Assembly: GCA_024711325.1 (NCBI GenBank)
Contig: JANJTC010000002.1
Coordinates: 483,528 to 547,527 of the forward strand
Source: Bacteriovoracaceae bacterium
Lineage (GTDB): Bacteria > Bdellovibrionota > Bacteriovoracia > Bacteriovoracales > Bacteriovoracaceae
DNA: 64,000 nucleotides
Direction of reading: 5' to 3'
Under the pieces are notes generated by a model. That model was not told where the DNA came from. It made no database searches and saw nothing but the letters and a program-made list of their open reading frames with translations. Shown piece by piece: positions 14,831-24,330 of the stretch (the first letter of the stretch is position 1; every line of letters starts with the position of its first letter). Made by a program: the position numbers and the translations under genes.

Positions 14831-16281
14831 CTGTTAAAAAAATAAAAAATTATCTTCAAGAGTATTCTTACTTAAAAAGTATTCAGTCGCTTTTGCATTG
14901 GGATATGGAAACCATGATGCCCTCGGGTGCGATTGAAGACCGGGCCGCCAGGCTTTCTTATATCCAGGGTAAAATTCACTCTCACATTACTGCTAAAGAA
15001 TATAAAAATCTCATTAAGGAGCTTGAATCTAAAAAATTAAGGCCACTGGAAAAAAAACTTGCCAAGGAACTTCGCTGGGATTTTGATCTTTATGATGCCC
15101 TTCCTGAGCAACACGTGAAGGATCTCTCCCATGCTCAAACAATGGCCACTCACGCCTGGGCCAGTGCTCGTAAAGATAATGACTGGAAGAGCTTTCGACC
15201 TCATCTTCAGAAATTAATTGATTTAAAAAGAAAAGAAACTGGCTTCTATAAGGCAAAAAAACCTTACGACGCTCTGATTAAGCTTCATGATAAAGAATAT
15301 TCCTCAGATCAAATAAATAAATTATTTGGAGACTTGAAAACCGGATTGCTTGAGCTAACCAAAAAAGTAAAAAAAGATAAAACCTTTGTTAAAGTCAAAG
15401 ATCTGAAGGGACCCTTTGAGATCAAGGCCCAGAAAAAACTGAGTGCCTATGCCGCAGCATTGTGCGGTCTTCCACCAGAGCATTCTCGCCTGGATATTTC
15501 TACTCATCCTTTCAGCATTAATATTTCACCGTTGGATCAAAGAATTACTACCAGATACGTCACAGATAATCTGGATTCGCTTTCAAGTACTATGCATGAA
15601 GTGGGACATGCTCTTTATGAGCATAACCTTCCAAGAGAATGGGAGGGGACACCTTTTCAGGAAGCTATTTCGCTTTCAGTTCATGAATCCCAATCCAGGT
15701 TCTGGGAAAATGCTATTGGGCGTTCAAGAGAATTTTGTAAATTTGTTCATCCAAAGATGAAAGATCTTTTTCCCAAGGCCATGAAAGGTGTTTCAGCTGA
15801 AGAGCTTTATCATGTGTTCAATAAATCTGTGCCAGGACTGATTCGAGTTGAATCCTCTGAACTTTATTATAATCTTCACATTATCATTCGTTATGAAATT
15901 GAAGAGATGATTTTTAACCAGGGAATGAATAGTGAGGATCTTCCTGAGGTTTGGAATGAAAAATATAAAGAGTATCTGGGACTAACCCCTAAAAACTATT
16001 CGGTAGGGCCCCTTCAAGACTCTCATTGGGCCGGCGGGGCCTTTGGCTATTTTCCCACCTATACTTTAGGGAATCTTATCTCTGGTAGTCTCTACCACCA
16101 GATGAAAAATGAGCTTCCGGGTTTTAAAAAAGACATTGAAAAAGGGAAATTAAACAGAATTAGTCAGTATCTAAAAGAAAACATCCACTCGAAAGGGCGA
16201 TCTGTTACTGCCAAAGATCTGATTGGTGAACTGGATGTAAAGGACTACCTGTCTTATCTGTCTGAAAAGTTTGAGGATTAG
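14827..16281 (+). CDS. M32 metallocarboxypeptidase (Taq carboxypeptidase family)
   Basis: Zinc carboxypeptidase of 484 residues. The zinc site is TMHEVGHALYEHNL (HExxH), with the third ligand in SLSVHESQSRFWENAIGRS. Family motifs HPFSINISPLDQRITTRY and GYFPTYTLGNLISGSLY are present. These are usually cytosolic, broad-specificity exopeptidases, and no signal peptide is seen. It could help digest peptides taken up from prey or medium. Translationally coupled to the ArsC-like gene. Confidence 0.95.
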   Translation: MTVKKIKNYLQEYSYLKSIQSLLHWDMETMMPSGAIEDRAARLSYIQGKIHSHITAKEYKNLIKELESKKLRPLEKKLAKELRWDFDLYDALPEQHVKDLSHAQTMATHAWASARKDNDWKSFRPHLQKLIDLKRKETGFYKAKKPYDALIKLHDKEYSSDQINKLFGDLKTGLLELTKKVKKDKTFVKVKDLKGPFEIKAQKKLSAYAAALCGLPPEHSRLDISTHPFSINISPLDQRITTRYVTDNLDSLSSTMHEVGHALYEHNLPREWEGTPFQEAISLSVHESQSRFWENAIGRSREFCKFVHPKMKDLFPKAMKGVSAEELYHVFNKSVPGLIRVESSELYYNLHIIIRYEIEEMIFNQGMNSEDLPEVWNEKYKEYLGLTPKNYSVGPLQDSHWAGGAFGYFPTYTLGNLISGSLYHQMKNELPGFKKDIEKGKLNRISQYLKENIHSKGRSVTAKDLIGELDVKDYLSYLSEKFED

Positions 16282-16282
16282 T

Positions 16283-16624
16283 ATGGAAGAATTGTTTTTA
16301 GGAGTCATGGAACTTCAGGAAGCGAAAAATCATCAATACCAGCTAAAAAGCCAGGGAGTTGAATTAAATTTAAAAAGTAACCCTCAGACTTGCACCACGG
16401 GATGTAAAGTAACTGTTGAGGTCTGGGGTAAAGAGAGTGATCAGGAGCTTCTTCAGAGACATTTTCAATCTGATTATCTGAAACATGTTAAGGGGCATGA
16501 ACCAAACTTTGAGCATCTTTCAGCGGTTTTTGATCCCACGGCCAGTGAAGTTACTTGCCAGGCCTGTGGCACTAAGTTTGCGCCCACATCACAGGAATGT
16601 CCGGATTGCGGATTGGTTTACTAG
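16283..16624 (+). CDS. Zinc-ribbon hypothetical protein
   Basis: A 113-residue protein that ends in a zinc ribbon (CQACGTKFAPTSQECPDCGL, two CxxC pairs). The N-terminal part starts MEELFLGVMELQEAKNHQYQLKS and contains two further Cys in TCTTGCKVTVEVWG. I do not recognise the family. The ATG at 16283 follows the carboxypeptidase stop by one base and has a GAGG element, so it is probably the last gene of that operon. Start 16271 in the same frame is less likely. Confidence 0.6.
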   Translation: MEELFLGVMELQEAKNHQYQLKSQGVELNLKSNPQTCTTGCKVTVEVWGKESDQELLQRHFQSDYLKHVKGHEPNFEHLSAVFDPTASEVTCQACGTKFAPTSQECPDCGLVY

Positions 16625-17022
16625 TAATCTTTTCGCCTTAAACGTTTCTTGTCGGAATCTTTCTTCTTGGTTTGAAGGCGGTTTAATACTGCACTCCGCT
16701 TAGGCCTGGTGGCCTTGCGGATTTTGGGTGGCTTCTGCACATCATTTAGCATGATGTGAAGCTTCTCGATACAATCATCAATGTTTGCTTTTTGTGAACG
16801 GCTTTTCTGGCTAACGATCTGAACTTCACCAGTATCGATTATAAATTGGGCATATTTCGCACGGAAGCGTTCAAGGACTGATGCCGGACAACATGTGGTC
16901 TCATCTATCTTCCAGTACATAATAACTTTAGAATTCACCTTGTTAATATGCTGCCCTCCGGCCCCGCTGCTACGGGCGTAGGAAAAACTGAATTCGGAAA
17001 AAGGTATATTAATCTTATCCAT
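16621..17022 (-). CDS. arfB: Alternative ribosome-rescue factor ArfB (YaeJ)
   Basis: Peptidyl-tRNA hydrolase that frees stalled ribosomes. The catalytic loop is SSGAGGQHINKVNSKV (GGQ motif), followed by the TRVRL-like strand and a basic C-terminal tail (RKATRPKRSAVLNRLQTKKKDSDKKRLRRKDY), which enters the mRNA channel in known ArfB. The frame opens at 17139 but the family start is MDKINIPFSEF at 17022. A TATAAT-like box at 17033-17038 on this strand would give an almost leaderless mRNA. Tail-to-tail with the zinc-ribbon gene, overlapping by 4 bases. Confidence 0.92.
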   Translation of the reverse strand: MDKINIPFSEFSFSYARSSGAGGQHINKVNSKVIMYWKIDETTCCPASVLERFRAKYAQFIIDTGEVQIVSQKSRSQKANIDDCIEKLHIMLNDVQKPPKIRKATRPKRSAVLNRLQTKKKDSDKKRLRRKDY

Positions 17023-17040
17023 ACTTGTTATGATTATAGC

Positions 17041-17316
17041 ATGAAAGTGACTCCCTGGTTTGTCTATATCATCCAGAATGAAAAAGGCCATTACTACACT
17101 GGTATTACTACTGATGTAGAACGGCGCTTTCAGGAGCACTCAGGAAATAAAAAAAAAGGAGCGAAGTTTTTTCGTTCTGGTGCGCCAGTTGCCATGGTTT
17201 TCACTAAAAAATTTCCCAATCGTTCCCAGGCCTCCAAATTTGAATGTTCTGTAAAAAAACTATCTCGCCAGGAAAAAATTTTACTCATTACAAACAAAAG
17301 AATGCCAGCATGTTAA
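17041..17316 (+). CDS. GIY-YIG nuclease-domain protein (UPF0213-like)
   Basis: A 91-residue single-domain GIY-YIG protein: FVYIIQNEKGHYYTGITTDVERRFQEHSG contains the VYI..YTG core and the catalytic Arg in RRF; Glu in SKFECSVKKL completes the site. Small proteins of this type (YhbQ-like) are of uncertain cellular function, possibly DNA repair. The ATG at 17041 is only 18 bases from the divergent arfB start. Overlaps the next gene by several bases. Confidence 0.88.
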   Translation: MKVTPWFVYIIQNEKGHYYTGITTDVERRFQEHSGNKKKGAKFFRSGAPVAMVFTKKFPNRSQASKFECSVKKLSRQEKILLITNKRMPAC

Positions 17317-17888
17317 AAAAACTTTGTACTCTTTATTTGAAGACCACAGGCTGGACATTTAAGATTGATCTGCCAGATGAGCTTCGCTCCTTCATCTTAT
17401 TAGGAGCGCCTCATACATCTAATCATGACTTTATACCTGCCATGGCCCTGGCCCAGTTGCTAAAGCGGAACGCAAAATTCGTTATTAAAAGTGACTGGAT
17501 GAAGTTTCCCATGAATCTCATGATGAAACCGGCAGGTGCGGTTGGAATTGACCGTGAGAAGTTAAAGGCAGTGGGTAATGCAAGCACCACAGACTTGATG
17601 GCGCGGTTATTTAAGGACTACAAAGATTTAGTCCTGATGATATCCCCTGAAGGAACCAGAAGCCCCAATTCCCATTGGAAAACTGGATTCTTTTATATTG
17701 CTCAAAAAGCGAATGTTCCCATCGTTTTAGGATATGCTGATTTTTCTAAAAAAATTCTCGGAGTAGGGCCTGTTATTTACCCCCGAGATTTCCAAAAAGA
17801 CATCCACACGATCATGGAATTCTATAAGGAGATTAAGGGCCGCATTCCAGAGAATTTTCTGTTGGACCATCATTATCTTCAAAAGTGA
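17310..17888 (+). CDS. Lysophospholipid acyltransferase (PlsC-like)
   Basis: A 192-residue acyltransferase. The acyl-transfer motif is APHTSNHDF (HxxxxD), and SPEGTRSPNSHWKTGFFYIA is the EGTR motif that binds the glycerol phosphate. The family makes phosphatidic acid or modifies other lipids. Its short length and lack of a clear membrane helix suggest a peripheral type. The frame opens earlier at 17244, but the ATG at 17310 overlapping the GIY-YIG stop is the natural start. A second PlsC-like gene lies at 36859. Confidence 0.88.
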   Translation: MLKKLCTLYLKTTGWTFKIDLPDELRSFILLGAPHTSNHDFIPAMALAQLLKRNAKFVIKSDWMKFPMNLMMKPAGAVGIDREKLKAVGNASTTDLMARLFKDYKDLVLMISPEGTRSPNSHWKTGFFYIAQKANVPIVLGYADFSKKILGVGPVIYPRDFQKDIHTIMEFYKEIKGRIPENFLLDHHYLQK

Positions 17889-17966
17889 CTTTAGTCAGTT
17901 ATGTTAATGATTTAGAAGTTCAAACTTTAGCTAAACTTTAGGCGATTTTGCTCCGAACTAGACTTC

Positions 17967-19280
17967 ATGAATATGCAAATCTTTGCTTATACGCAAAATC
18001 CTAATTTTATTGCTCTTTTAGAGGTTGAATGCAAGGAAAATACAGGGCTTAAACCCGTCATTCACAGCTCGTTAGATGAGCTAAAAAGTATGTTGGCCAT
18101 CTTCAAGTGCATTGATGTTTTGATCATTGATCAGCCGGAAGACCTATCTTTGTTGGTAGAAGTGAAAGAGTTTATTTTCTCTTTTTCAAACCGGGTTAAA
18201 AAAATCATGGTACTGGGTGATAAGAGTTTGTCTTCCGGCAATATTCACATCTTCTCCCGACTTGAAATAGCCGACCTTTTTAAAGAGCTTAAATCTTTCT
18301 TCGTTCCTGATGAACTCCCCATAGTAGGATGGACGTCTGTGCCATTATGTACCTTGGTTCATTTTACAACGCTGCCTTTTGATCTCTTCATTAAAATCTC
18401 CGAAAATCGTTACATCAAGCGAATACCGGCCTTTGAACAAATTGAAGGTGAGTTGGTTAATAACCTTGAATCTAAAGGTATAACGGATCTGCACTGTGAG
18501 AAGAAGTTTGGGCGGGATTTTTCTATGATGCTCATAAATAACATGATCAATAAAATAGATAATGATTACTCCTCGGTGGAAGATGAACTCTTTGCTCAAA
18601 ATCAAGTGTTTCAAACCACTCAGCAAATTATCCATGGTCTGGGTCTTTCCGGTCGGGTGATTGAAGTTTGTGAAACCACAATTGATAAAATGTGCCAGGA
18701 TGTACATAAAGCACCGGCCGAATTTGGCCGTTATCTTCTGGAACTTAAACGTCAAAAGAATCTGGCATTCCAGTACCGTTTTATCATCCTGACTAATTAC
18801 CTCGGGGCGCAGCTCATTTTCAATATGGGCCTGCCACAGGCAGAAGAGCAGGTTAGGAAACTAATCTTTTCATCTTTTTTTTGCGACATGACCTTGAAGA
18901 ATCCAAATCATATATTTCATCGAAAATCTGATGATGGTAGCCAGACTCTTGGACTCGAAGAACAGAATGAAATTAACTTTCATGCCTTAAGGGCATCCGA
19001 GCTGATTAGTACTTATCGAAATGCTCCTAAAGAAGCCGCCCTCATCATTCGTCAGCACCACGGCAGTCTGTCAGGCATTGGTTTTCCCGCTGATAAATCC
19101 CGACAGCTCTTGCCTTTAGCGAAAATTCTGGTTATCTCACAGGATATTGCTATGGCCATTTTGTCTGATGAAAAGACTCCCGCCTTCATTACTTTGCAAA
19201 AATTTGTTCAAAAGAACCGTTATCCCGGGCTTCAGGACATTCTTTCGGCACTTGAAGGTCATCTCTTAAAGCTTGCCTAA
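17967..19280 (+). CDS. Degenerate HD-GYP-type protein with receiver-like N-terminus
   Basis: Residues 1-120 look like a receiver-type fold lacking a clear phosphoacceptor (VLIIDQPEDLS). A middle region of about 130-240 resembles the N-terminal domain seen before unconventional HD-GYP proteins of Bdellovibrio. The C-terminal third is HD-GYP-like: the HD pair reads FFCDMTL (Cys for His), HH is kept in IIRQHHGSLSGIGFP, the GYP triplet is GFP, and SQDIAMAIL keeps a late Asp. Loss of the first metal His suggests weak or no c-di-GMP hydrolysis, so a sensor role is possible. No ribosome-binding site is obvious. Confidence 0.6.
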   Translation: MNMQIFAYTQNPNFIALLEVECKENTGLKPVIHSSLDELKSMLAIFKCIDVLIIDQPEDLSLLVEVKEFIFSFSNRVKKIMVLGDKSLSSGNIHIFSRLEIADLFKELKSFFVPDELPIVGWTSVPLCTLVHFTTLPFDLFIKISENRYIKRIPAFEQIEGELVNNLESKGITDLHCEKKFGRDFSMMLINNMINKIDNDYSSVEDELFAQNQVFQTTQQIIHGLGLSGRVIEVCETTIDKMCQDVHKAPAEFGRYLLELKRQKNLAFQYRFIILTNYLGAQLIFNMGLPQAEEQVRKLIFSSFFCDMTLKNPNHIFHRKSDDGSQTLGLEEQNEINFHALRASELISTYRNAPKEAALIIRQHHGSLSGIGFPADKSRQLLPLAKILVISQDIAMAILSDEKTPAFITLQKFVQKNRYPGLQDILSALEGHLLKLA

Positions 19281-19347
19281 AAAAACCGGTCTGTAATCTC
19301 TTCACGGTATTTGTCATCCCTCATCCGAAACTGTAGATTCCCTCCTT

Positions 19348-21186
19348 ATGGAAAAAATGAACCCAAATGATTTGCCGATTACGGCCTGGCTGCCAACTAC
19401 TGTTAAAGAAGCAAAAAAACGCGGCTGGGATGAACTCGACGTCATATTAATTACCGGTGATGCCTATGTTGATCATCCGGCCTTTGGCGCCTCGGTTATG
19501 GGAAGAATTTTTGAATCTCTCGGATTGAAAGTGGCCATTATAGCTCAACCTAATTGGCGGGACGATCTGAGGGACTTCAAAAAGTTTGGAAAACCGAAAT
19601 ACTTTTTCGGAGTGACCGCGGGAAACATGGACTCGATGGTTAACAAATATACAGCTGGTAAAAGGCTACGTTCAAAAGATGCTTATACTCCTGGTGGCGG
19701 AACAGATTTTCGTCCGGATTACGCCTCTATTGTATACACTCAAATTCTTAAAAAACTTTTTCCTGATGTTCCGGTTATTTTAGGAGGTATAGAAGCTTCC
19801 CTTCGTAGAGTCACTCATTATGATTTTTGGGAAGACCGTTTGATGCCAAATATTCTAACGACTTCGGGGGCCGATCTGTTGGTCTATGGAATGGGGGAGC
19901 AGCCGATACGAGATGTGATCAAGTATCTCACCCGAGGAACTCCTTTTTCTTCACTTAAAACCATTCCTCAGACGGCATTTCTTCAGGACAGCACTCAAGA
20001 GCTTCCAAAAAATAAACAGTGGGAAACTTTTGAACTAACCTCCCATGAAGAGTGTATGCTGGATAAAAAGGCCTATTCAAAGAATTTCATGCACGTTGAA
20101 GTGGAGAGTAATAAGCAGTTTGCTAAAAGGCTGACCCAGAGAGTGGATGAGAAGATTCTGGTCATAAATCCGCCTTATCCGACAATGACTGAAAAAGAAA
20201 TCGATGCTTCTTTTGATCTGCCTTATACCCGCCTGCCTCATCCTAAGTATAAAGAGCGTGGTCCAATATCTGCTTTTGATATGATTAAGTTCTCGATTAA
20301 TACTCATAGAGGCTGTTTTGGTGGATGCAGTTTTTGCACCATTTCTGCACATCAGGGGAAAATGATTGCGAGTCGTTCTAAGCAATCTATTATGAAAGAA
20401 GTAGACCATGTGGCCCAGATGGCGGATTTTAAGGGGTATATTTCTGACATTGGCGGGCCTTCGGCCAACATGTATCAGATGAAAGGTATTGATCAAGTCG
20501 TTTGTGACAGATGTGCGGCCCCCTCTTGTGTCTTTCCTCAAATTTGTAAAAATCTTGATACCAACCCTAATAAGATGACTGAACTTTATAAAGAGATAGC
20601 TGCCCATAAGGGTATTAAAAAAGCTTTTATTAGTTCAGGACTCCGTTATGATTTAATGTTTGATCCAAGAAGTTCTCATCCTAAAGAAGATGAAACCTAT
20701 GTGGAGCAATTAATTACCCATCACGTATCTGGACGTCTTAAAGTGGCCCCGGAACATACAGAAGATGATGTTTTAAAGCTTATGCGAAAGCCGAGTTTTG
20801 AATTCTTCTATAAATTTAAGACTCGTTTTGAAGAAGTTTCTAGAAAGAAAGGAATCAAGCAGGAAATCATTCCATATTTTATTTCTTCCCACCCCGGTTG
20901 CACACCTGAAGATATGGCAAAACTTGCGGCCAAAACCAAGGCCCTTGGGTATAAGCTGGAGCAGATTCAGGATTTCACTCCGACACCTATGACAGTTGCC
21001 ACAGAAATTTATTATTCTGGTTACCATCCCTATACCTTGAAGAAAGTAAATACTGCCATCGACCTTGATGAAAAAACCAAACAACGTACTTTCTTTTTCT
21101 GGTACAAACCGGAAAATAAGAATTTCATTAAGAACTATCTGTCCAAAGCTAAGATGTTCGATACTTTAAAAGAGCTATTTGGTTAA
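19348..21186 (+). CDS. ygiQ: YgiQ-family radical SAM protein
   Basis: A 612-residue protein. NTHRGCFGGCSFCTISAHQGK holds the Cx3Cx2C cluster site. The N-terminal region ITAWLPTTVKEAKKRGWDELDVILITGDAYVDHPAFGASVMGR and GGIEASLRRVTHYDFW are highly typical of YgiQ, as is VAPEHTEDDVLKLMRKPSFEFFYKF. A further Cys cluster (CDRCAAPSC) follows. Function of the family is unknown. No Shine-Dalgarno is visible before the ATG at 19348; a second in-frame ATG lies at 19357. Ends in a 4-base overlap with the convergent oxidoreductase gene. Confidence 0.95.
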   Translation: MEKMNPNDLPITAWLPTTVKEAKKRGWDELDVILITGDAYVDHPAFGASVMGRIFESLGLKVAIIAQPNWRDDLRDFKKFGKPKYFFGVTAGNMDSMVNKYTAGKRLRSKDAYTPGGGTDFRPDYASIVYTQILKKLFPDVPVILGGIEASLRRVTHYDFWEDRLMPNILTTSGADLLVYGMGEQPIRDVIKYLTRGTPFSSLKTIPQTAFLQDSTQELPKNKQWETFELTSHEECMLDKKAYSKNFMHVEVESNKQFAKRLTQRVDEKILVINPPYPTMTEKEIDASFDLPYTRLPHPKYKERGPISAFDMIKFSINTHRGCFGGCSFCTISAHQGKMIASRSKQSIMKEVDHVAQMADFKGYISDIGGPSANMYQMKGIDQVVCDRCAAPSCVFPQICKNLDTNPNKMTELYKEIAAHKGIKKAFISSGLRYDLMFDPRSSHPKEDETYVEQLITHHVSGRLKVAPEHTEDDVLKLMRKPSFEFFYKFKTRFEEVSRKKGIKQEIIPYFISSHPGCTPEDMAKLAAKTKALGYKLEQIQDFTPTPMTVATEIYYSGYHPYTLKKVNTAIDLDEKTKQRTFFFWYKPENKNFIKNYLSKAKMFDTLKELFG

Positions 21187-22247
21187 AAGGCCCTTAAGTA
21201 TTGGTTGGGAACAGGAGGGACCTCGCCTAAGGTCTTGGCAGCGTGAAGTGGCCAGTAGGGATCTCTTAAAAGTTCTCTGGCCAGAAAAACCACATCAGCT
21301 TCATTTTTTTCAAGAATTTCATTCGCTTTATGGGGATCAGTGATAAGTCCAACTGCACCAGTTAAAATATTGGCCCTTTGTTTTATTTCTTGTGCAAAGG
21401 GAACTTGATAGTGAGGACCTACTGGAATATTTTGTGTTGGGACGTTTCCGCCACTGGAGACATCTATCAAGTCTACGCCGATTTCTTTTAGTTTTTGCGT
21501 GAGTACAACACTTTCTTCTATGTCCCAGCCACCCGGACTCCAGTCAGTGGCAGAGATTCGGACAAATAGTGGGAGGTGCATTGGCCAGGCCTTGCGAACT
21601 GCCTGCATGACTTCCAGCGGAAATCTCATCCTATTCTCTAAATTCCCACCATAATCATCGGTTCGTTGGTTGGATAAAGGGGAGAGAAATTCGTGCAATA
21701 AATAGCCGTGGGCCATGTGAATTTCCAACACTTCAAAGCCCGCGCTCAGGGAACGTTTAGTGGCCTGAGCAAAATCTTGAATCAGTGAAATTATTTCCTC
21801 GTGATTGAGGGCCTTGGGGGTTAGGTAACGGTTTGAGTAGGCAATAGCGCTTGGAGCGACAACATCCCAGCCCCCTTGGTCTTTTGTCAGAATATTTCCA
21901 CCCTTCCAGTTCACATCCGTAGATGACTTTCTTCCAGCATGGGCCAGTTGTATGGCAGGAACAGCACCCTGAGATTTAATGAATTGAGTGATTCGTTTGA
22001 ATTCTTTCATTTGCTGGTCATTCCACAAACCCAAATCTGCGTGTGAAATCCGGCCGGTAGGATTGACCGCAGTCGCTTCGGCCATCACCAGACCGGCACC
22101 ACCCACTGCCCGGGAGCCTAAGTGCACTAAATGCCAATCATTGGGGACGCCCTCAATCGCCGAGTACTGGCACATGGGAGAGACGAAAACTCGGTTACGG
22201 AAAGTGATATCTTTAATCGTGAGGGGGTTAAACAGGAGATTTTTCAT
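21183..22247 (-). CDS. Old-yellow-enzyme family NADH:flavin oxidoreductase (YqjM-like)
   Basis: FMN-dependent TIM-barrel oxidoreductase of 354 residues. It begins NPLTIKDITFRNRVFVSPMCQYSA, with Cys in the MCQYS segment as in the YqjM class. EIHMAHGYLLHEFLSPLSNQRTDDYGG is the substrate and FMN site; VGLITDPHKANEILEKNEADVV binds the phosphate. The family reduces activated alkenes and is often stress related; the true substrate is unknown. The stop overlaps the ygiQ stop on the other strand. Confidence 0.93.
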   Translation of the reverse strand: MKNLLFNPLTIKDITFRNRVFVSPMCQYSAIEGVPNDWHLVHLGSRAVGGAGLVMAEATAVNPTGRISHADLGLWNDQQMKEFKRITQFIKSQGAVPAIQLAHAGRKSSTDVNWKGGNILTKDQGGWDVVAPSAIAYSNRYLTPKALNHEEIISLIQDFAQATKRSLSAGFEVLEIHMAHGYLLHEFLSPLSNQRTDDYGGNLENRMRFPLEVMQAVRKAWPMHLPLFVRISATDWSPGGWDIEESVVLTQKLKEIGVDLIDVSSGGNVPTQNIPVGPHYQVPFAQEIKQRANILTGAVGLITDPHKANEILEKNEADVVFLARELLRDPYWPLHAAKTLGEVPPVPNQYLRAF

Positions 22248-22317
22248 GTGAAAATACTATCCCAAATTAAAACATTTTTACAGTGAACTTAAGTGGATTC
22301 TTGAGTAGAATGCCTCC

Positions 22318-24249
22318 ATGTCAACACTACTCACATTGCAAAATTTAAATCTCCATTATCCCCATAAAGAAATCTTTAAGGATGTCACTTTTACTCTCAA
22401 TCAGGGGGATAAAATTGGTGTACTGGGTTTAAATGGGCATGGAAAATCCTCTCTCTTTAAAGTTATTGCTGGTTTAGTGACTCCCGATACCACGGTTCCT
22501 CCTTTCATCTATGACAAGAGTAAGGACTTTACTTTTTTCTATGTTCCTCAGGAATTGACTAATCTCTCTGATTGGACAATTGAAAACTACTTCTTTGAGT
22601 TTCATCCCGAAATGGGTGCTCTTAAACGAAGATTGGATGTCATCAATGAGCAACTTGGCTCAGGTGAAGGCAACTTTGATAAGCTCATCAATGAGCAGTC
22701 ACATATCTATGAAGAGTTAACCAAGCTAGGTGAAGATAAAATCCACGCTCAGTTTATCAGTTACCTTAAATTTTTTGGGGTTGAAAACCTTGAAAGAAGT
22801 ATGGACTCGCTCTCCGGGGGAGAACAAAGAAAAGTTGCCCTTTCTTTAGGATTATCGGCCCCCCAGGAATTAATCTTATGGGATGAGCCTACCAACCATC
22901 TGGATCTAGAAACGATTCAGGATTTTGAGGATGAACTTCAAGGTTCTCGTAAAACTTTTATGATTATCTCCCACGACAGGAGTCTTCTGAATAATGTGGT
23001 GGATAGAATTATCCATATTCAACGAGGTAAACTTCGCTCCTTCAGTGGAACTTATGAAGCTTACCTGGAATTTCTCATCGAGGATCAAAAAAGAAGAGAA
23101 AAAGAATTGGACAAACTTACTAACTCCCAAAGACGTGAAACGGCCTGGATTCGCAGGGGTGTGCAGGCCCGAAGAACCAAGAGTAAGAAACGAATTGAGG
23201 ATTACGGCTCCCTTAATAAAACCATTCAAGATCTGAAATCTCAGGCACACAAATCCGTTAATTTAAATCTTCAATCATCCGGCAGGAAAACTAAAATCCT
23301 TCTTTCGGCAGAAGATCTTACGCTTAAATTTGGTGAACGAACTCTCTTTAATGGGCTTAATTTTGCCATCGCCAAAGGTGATAAGATTGCCCTTATGGGA
23401 AGAAATGGAGTGGGTAAATCCTCTTTACTAAAAATCTTATTGGGAGAACTGGAACAAACCAGCGGCAAGGTCAATCGGGCCGTAGGTCTGGATGTGGGTT
23501 ATTTCTCTCAAAAACGTGAAGCCCTGGATGACAATGAGACTCCTTGGAAAATGATTGGTGAAGGCATTGATTATGTAATTTCCAACACTGGAGATAAGAG
23601 ACATGTAGCAAGTTATCTGGAGAACTTCCTGTTTAGCTCTGATGAAATAAAACGACCTATTCATACATTCTCTGGTGGAGAGAAAAATCGTCTGCAATTG
23701 GCCCAGTTCATGAAACACGCCAGAGATATCTGGATATTTGATGAACCTACCAACGATCTGGATCTTGAAACGATCGGAATACTGGAAGAAGAGTTAAGAA
23801 ATTACGAAGGGGCACTCATCATTGTGGGGCACGATCGTTCTTTTATAAATAATGTGACTGATAAATGTTGGGTTCTCCACGATGGGAATCTGGAATTCTT
23901 TGAGGCGGGCTTTGCTCAGGCCGAGCTATTCCTTGAGGCGATTCATCTGGAGGAGGAGCTTAAGAAAAAAACGCCAGCAGCTTCCCAGACATTAACCACT
24001 CCCGTTGCCGATGCTTCTTCAAAGATGAGTAATAAGGAAAAAAACCGCTACCAGGAACTACCTAAAGAAATTGAAAAAATAGAAAAGAAAATTGAATCCA
24101 TTAAAAGTGAACTCAGTGGAATTGATTACTCGCAAATGGATAAAGAAAAAACGCTTAAAATGGAAAAGCTTCAGAAAGATCTGGAGCGGGAAGAAGGTAA
24201 GCTGGAAGTTTTGTTTGATGAATGGGCGCTTTTAGAAAATAAACTCTAA
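22318..24249 (+). CDS. uup: ABC-F ATPase, Uup-like
   Basis: Soluble duplicated ABC-F ATPase of 643 residues. Domain 1 has Walker A GLNGHGKSS, signature LSGGEQRKVALSL and Walker B LILWDEPTNHLDLE. Domain 2 has GRNGVGKSS, FSGGEKNRLQLA and IWIFDEPTNDLDLE. The C-terminal coiled coil (about 560-643, rich in Glu and Lys) is typical of Uup. These proteins act on ribosomes or DNA transactions; Uup affects precise excision of transposons in E. coli. No Shine-Dalgarno is obvious before the ATG. Confidence 0.85.
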   Translation: MSTLLTLQNLNLHYPHKEIFKDVTFTLNQGDKIGVLGLNGHGKSSLFKVIAGLVTPDTTVPPFIYDKSKDFTFFYVPQELTNLSDWTIENYFFEFHPEMGALKRRLDVINEQLGSGEGNFDKLINEQSHIYEELTKLGEDKIHAQFISYLKFFGVENLERSMDSLSGGEQRKVALSLGLSAPQELILWDEPTNHLDLETIQDFEDELQGSRKTFMIISHDRSLLNNVVDRIIHIQRGKLRSFSGTYEAYLEFLIEDQKRREKELDKLTNSQRRETAWIRRGVQARRTKSKKRIEDYGSLNKTIQDLKSQAHKSVNLNLQSSGRKTKILLSAEDLTLKFGERTLFNGLNFAIAKGDKIALMGRNGVGKSSLLKILLGELEQTSGKVNRAVGLDVGYFSQKREALDDNETPWKMIGEGIDYVISNTGDKRHVASYLENFLFSSDEIKRPIHTFSGGEKNRLQLAQFMKHARDIWIFDEPTNDLDLETIGILEEELRNYEGALIIVGHDRSFINNVTDKCWVLHDGNLEFFEAGFAQAELFLEAIHLEEELKKKTPAASQTLTTPVADASSKMSNKEKNRYQELPKEIEKIEKKIESIKSELSGIDYSQMDKEKTLKMEKLQKDLEREEGKLEVLFDEWALLENKL

Positions 24250-24330
24250 AAGTTGATGTTTTTACCCGGATAATACCGGCAGCTATTGACCCCTGCTTGA
24301 ATCTCAATCAAGAGTATTTATACTTTTAGT

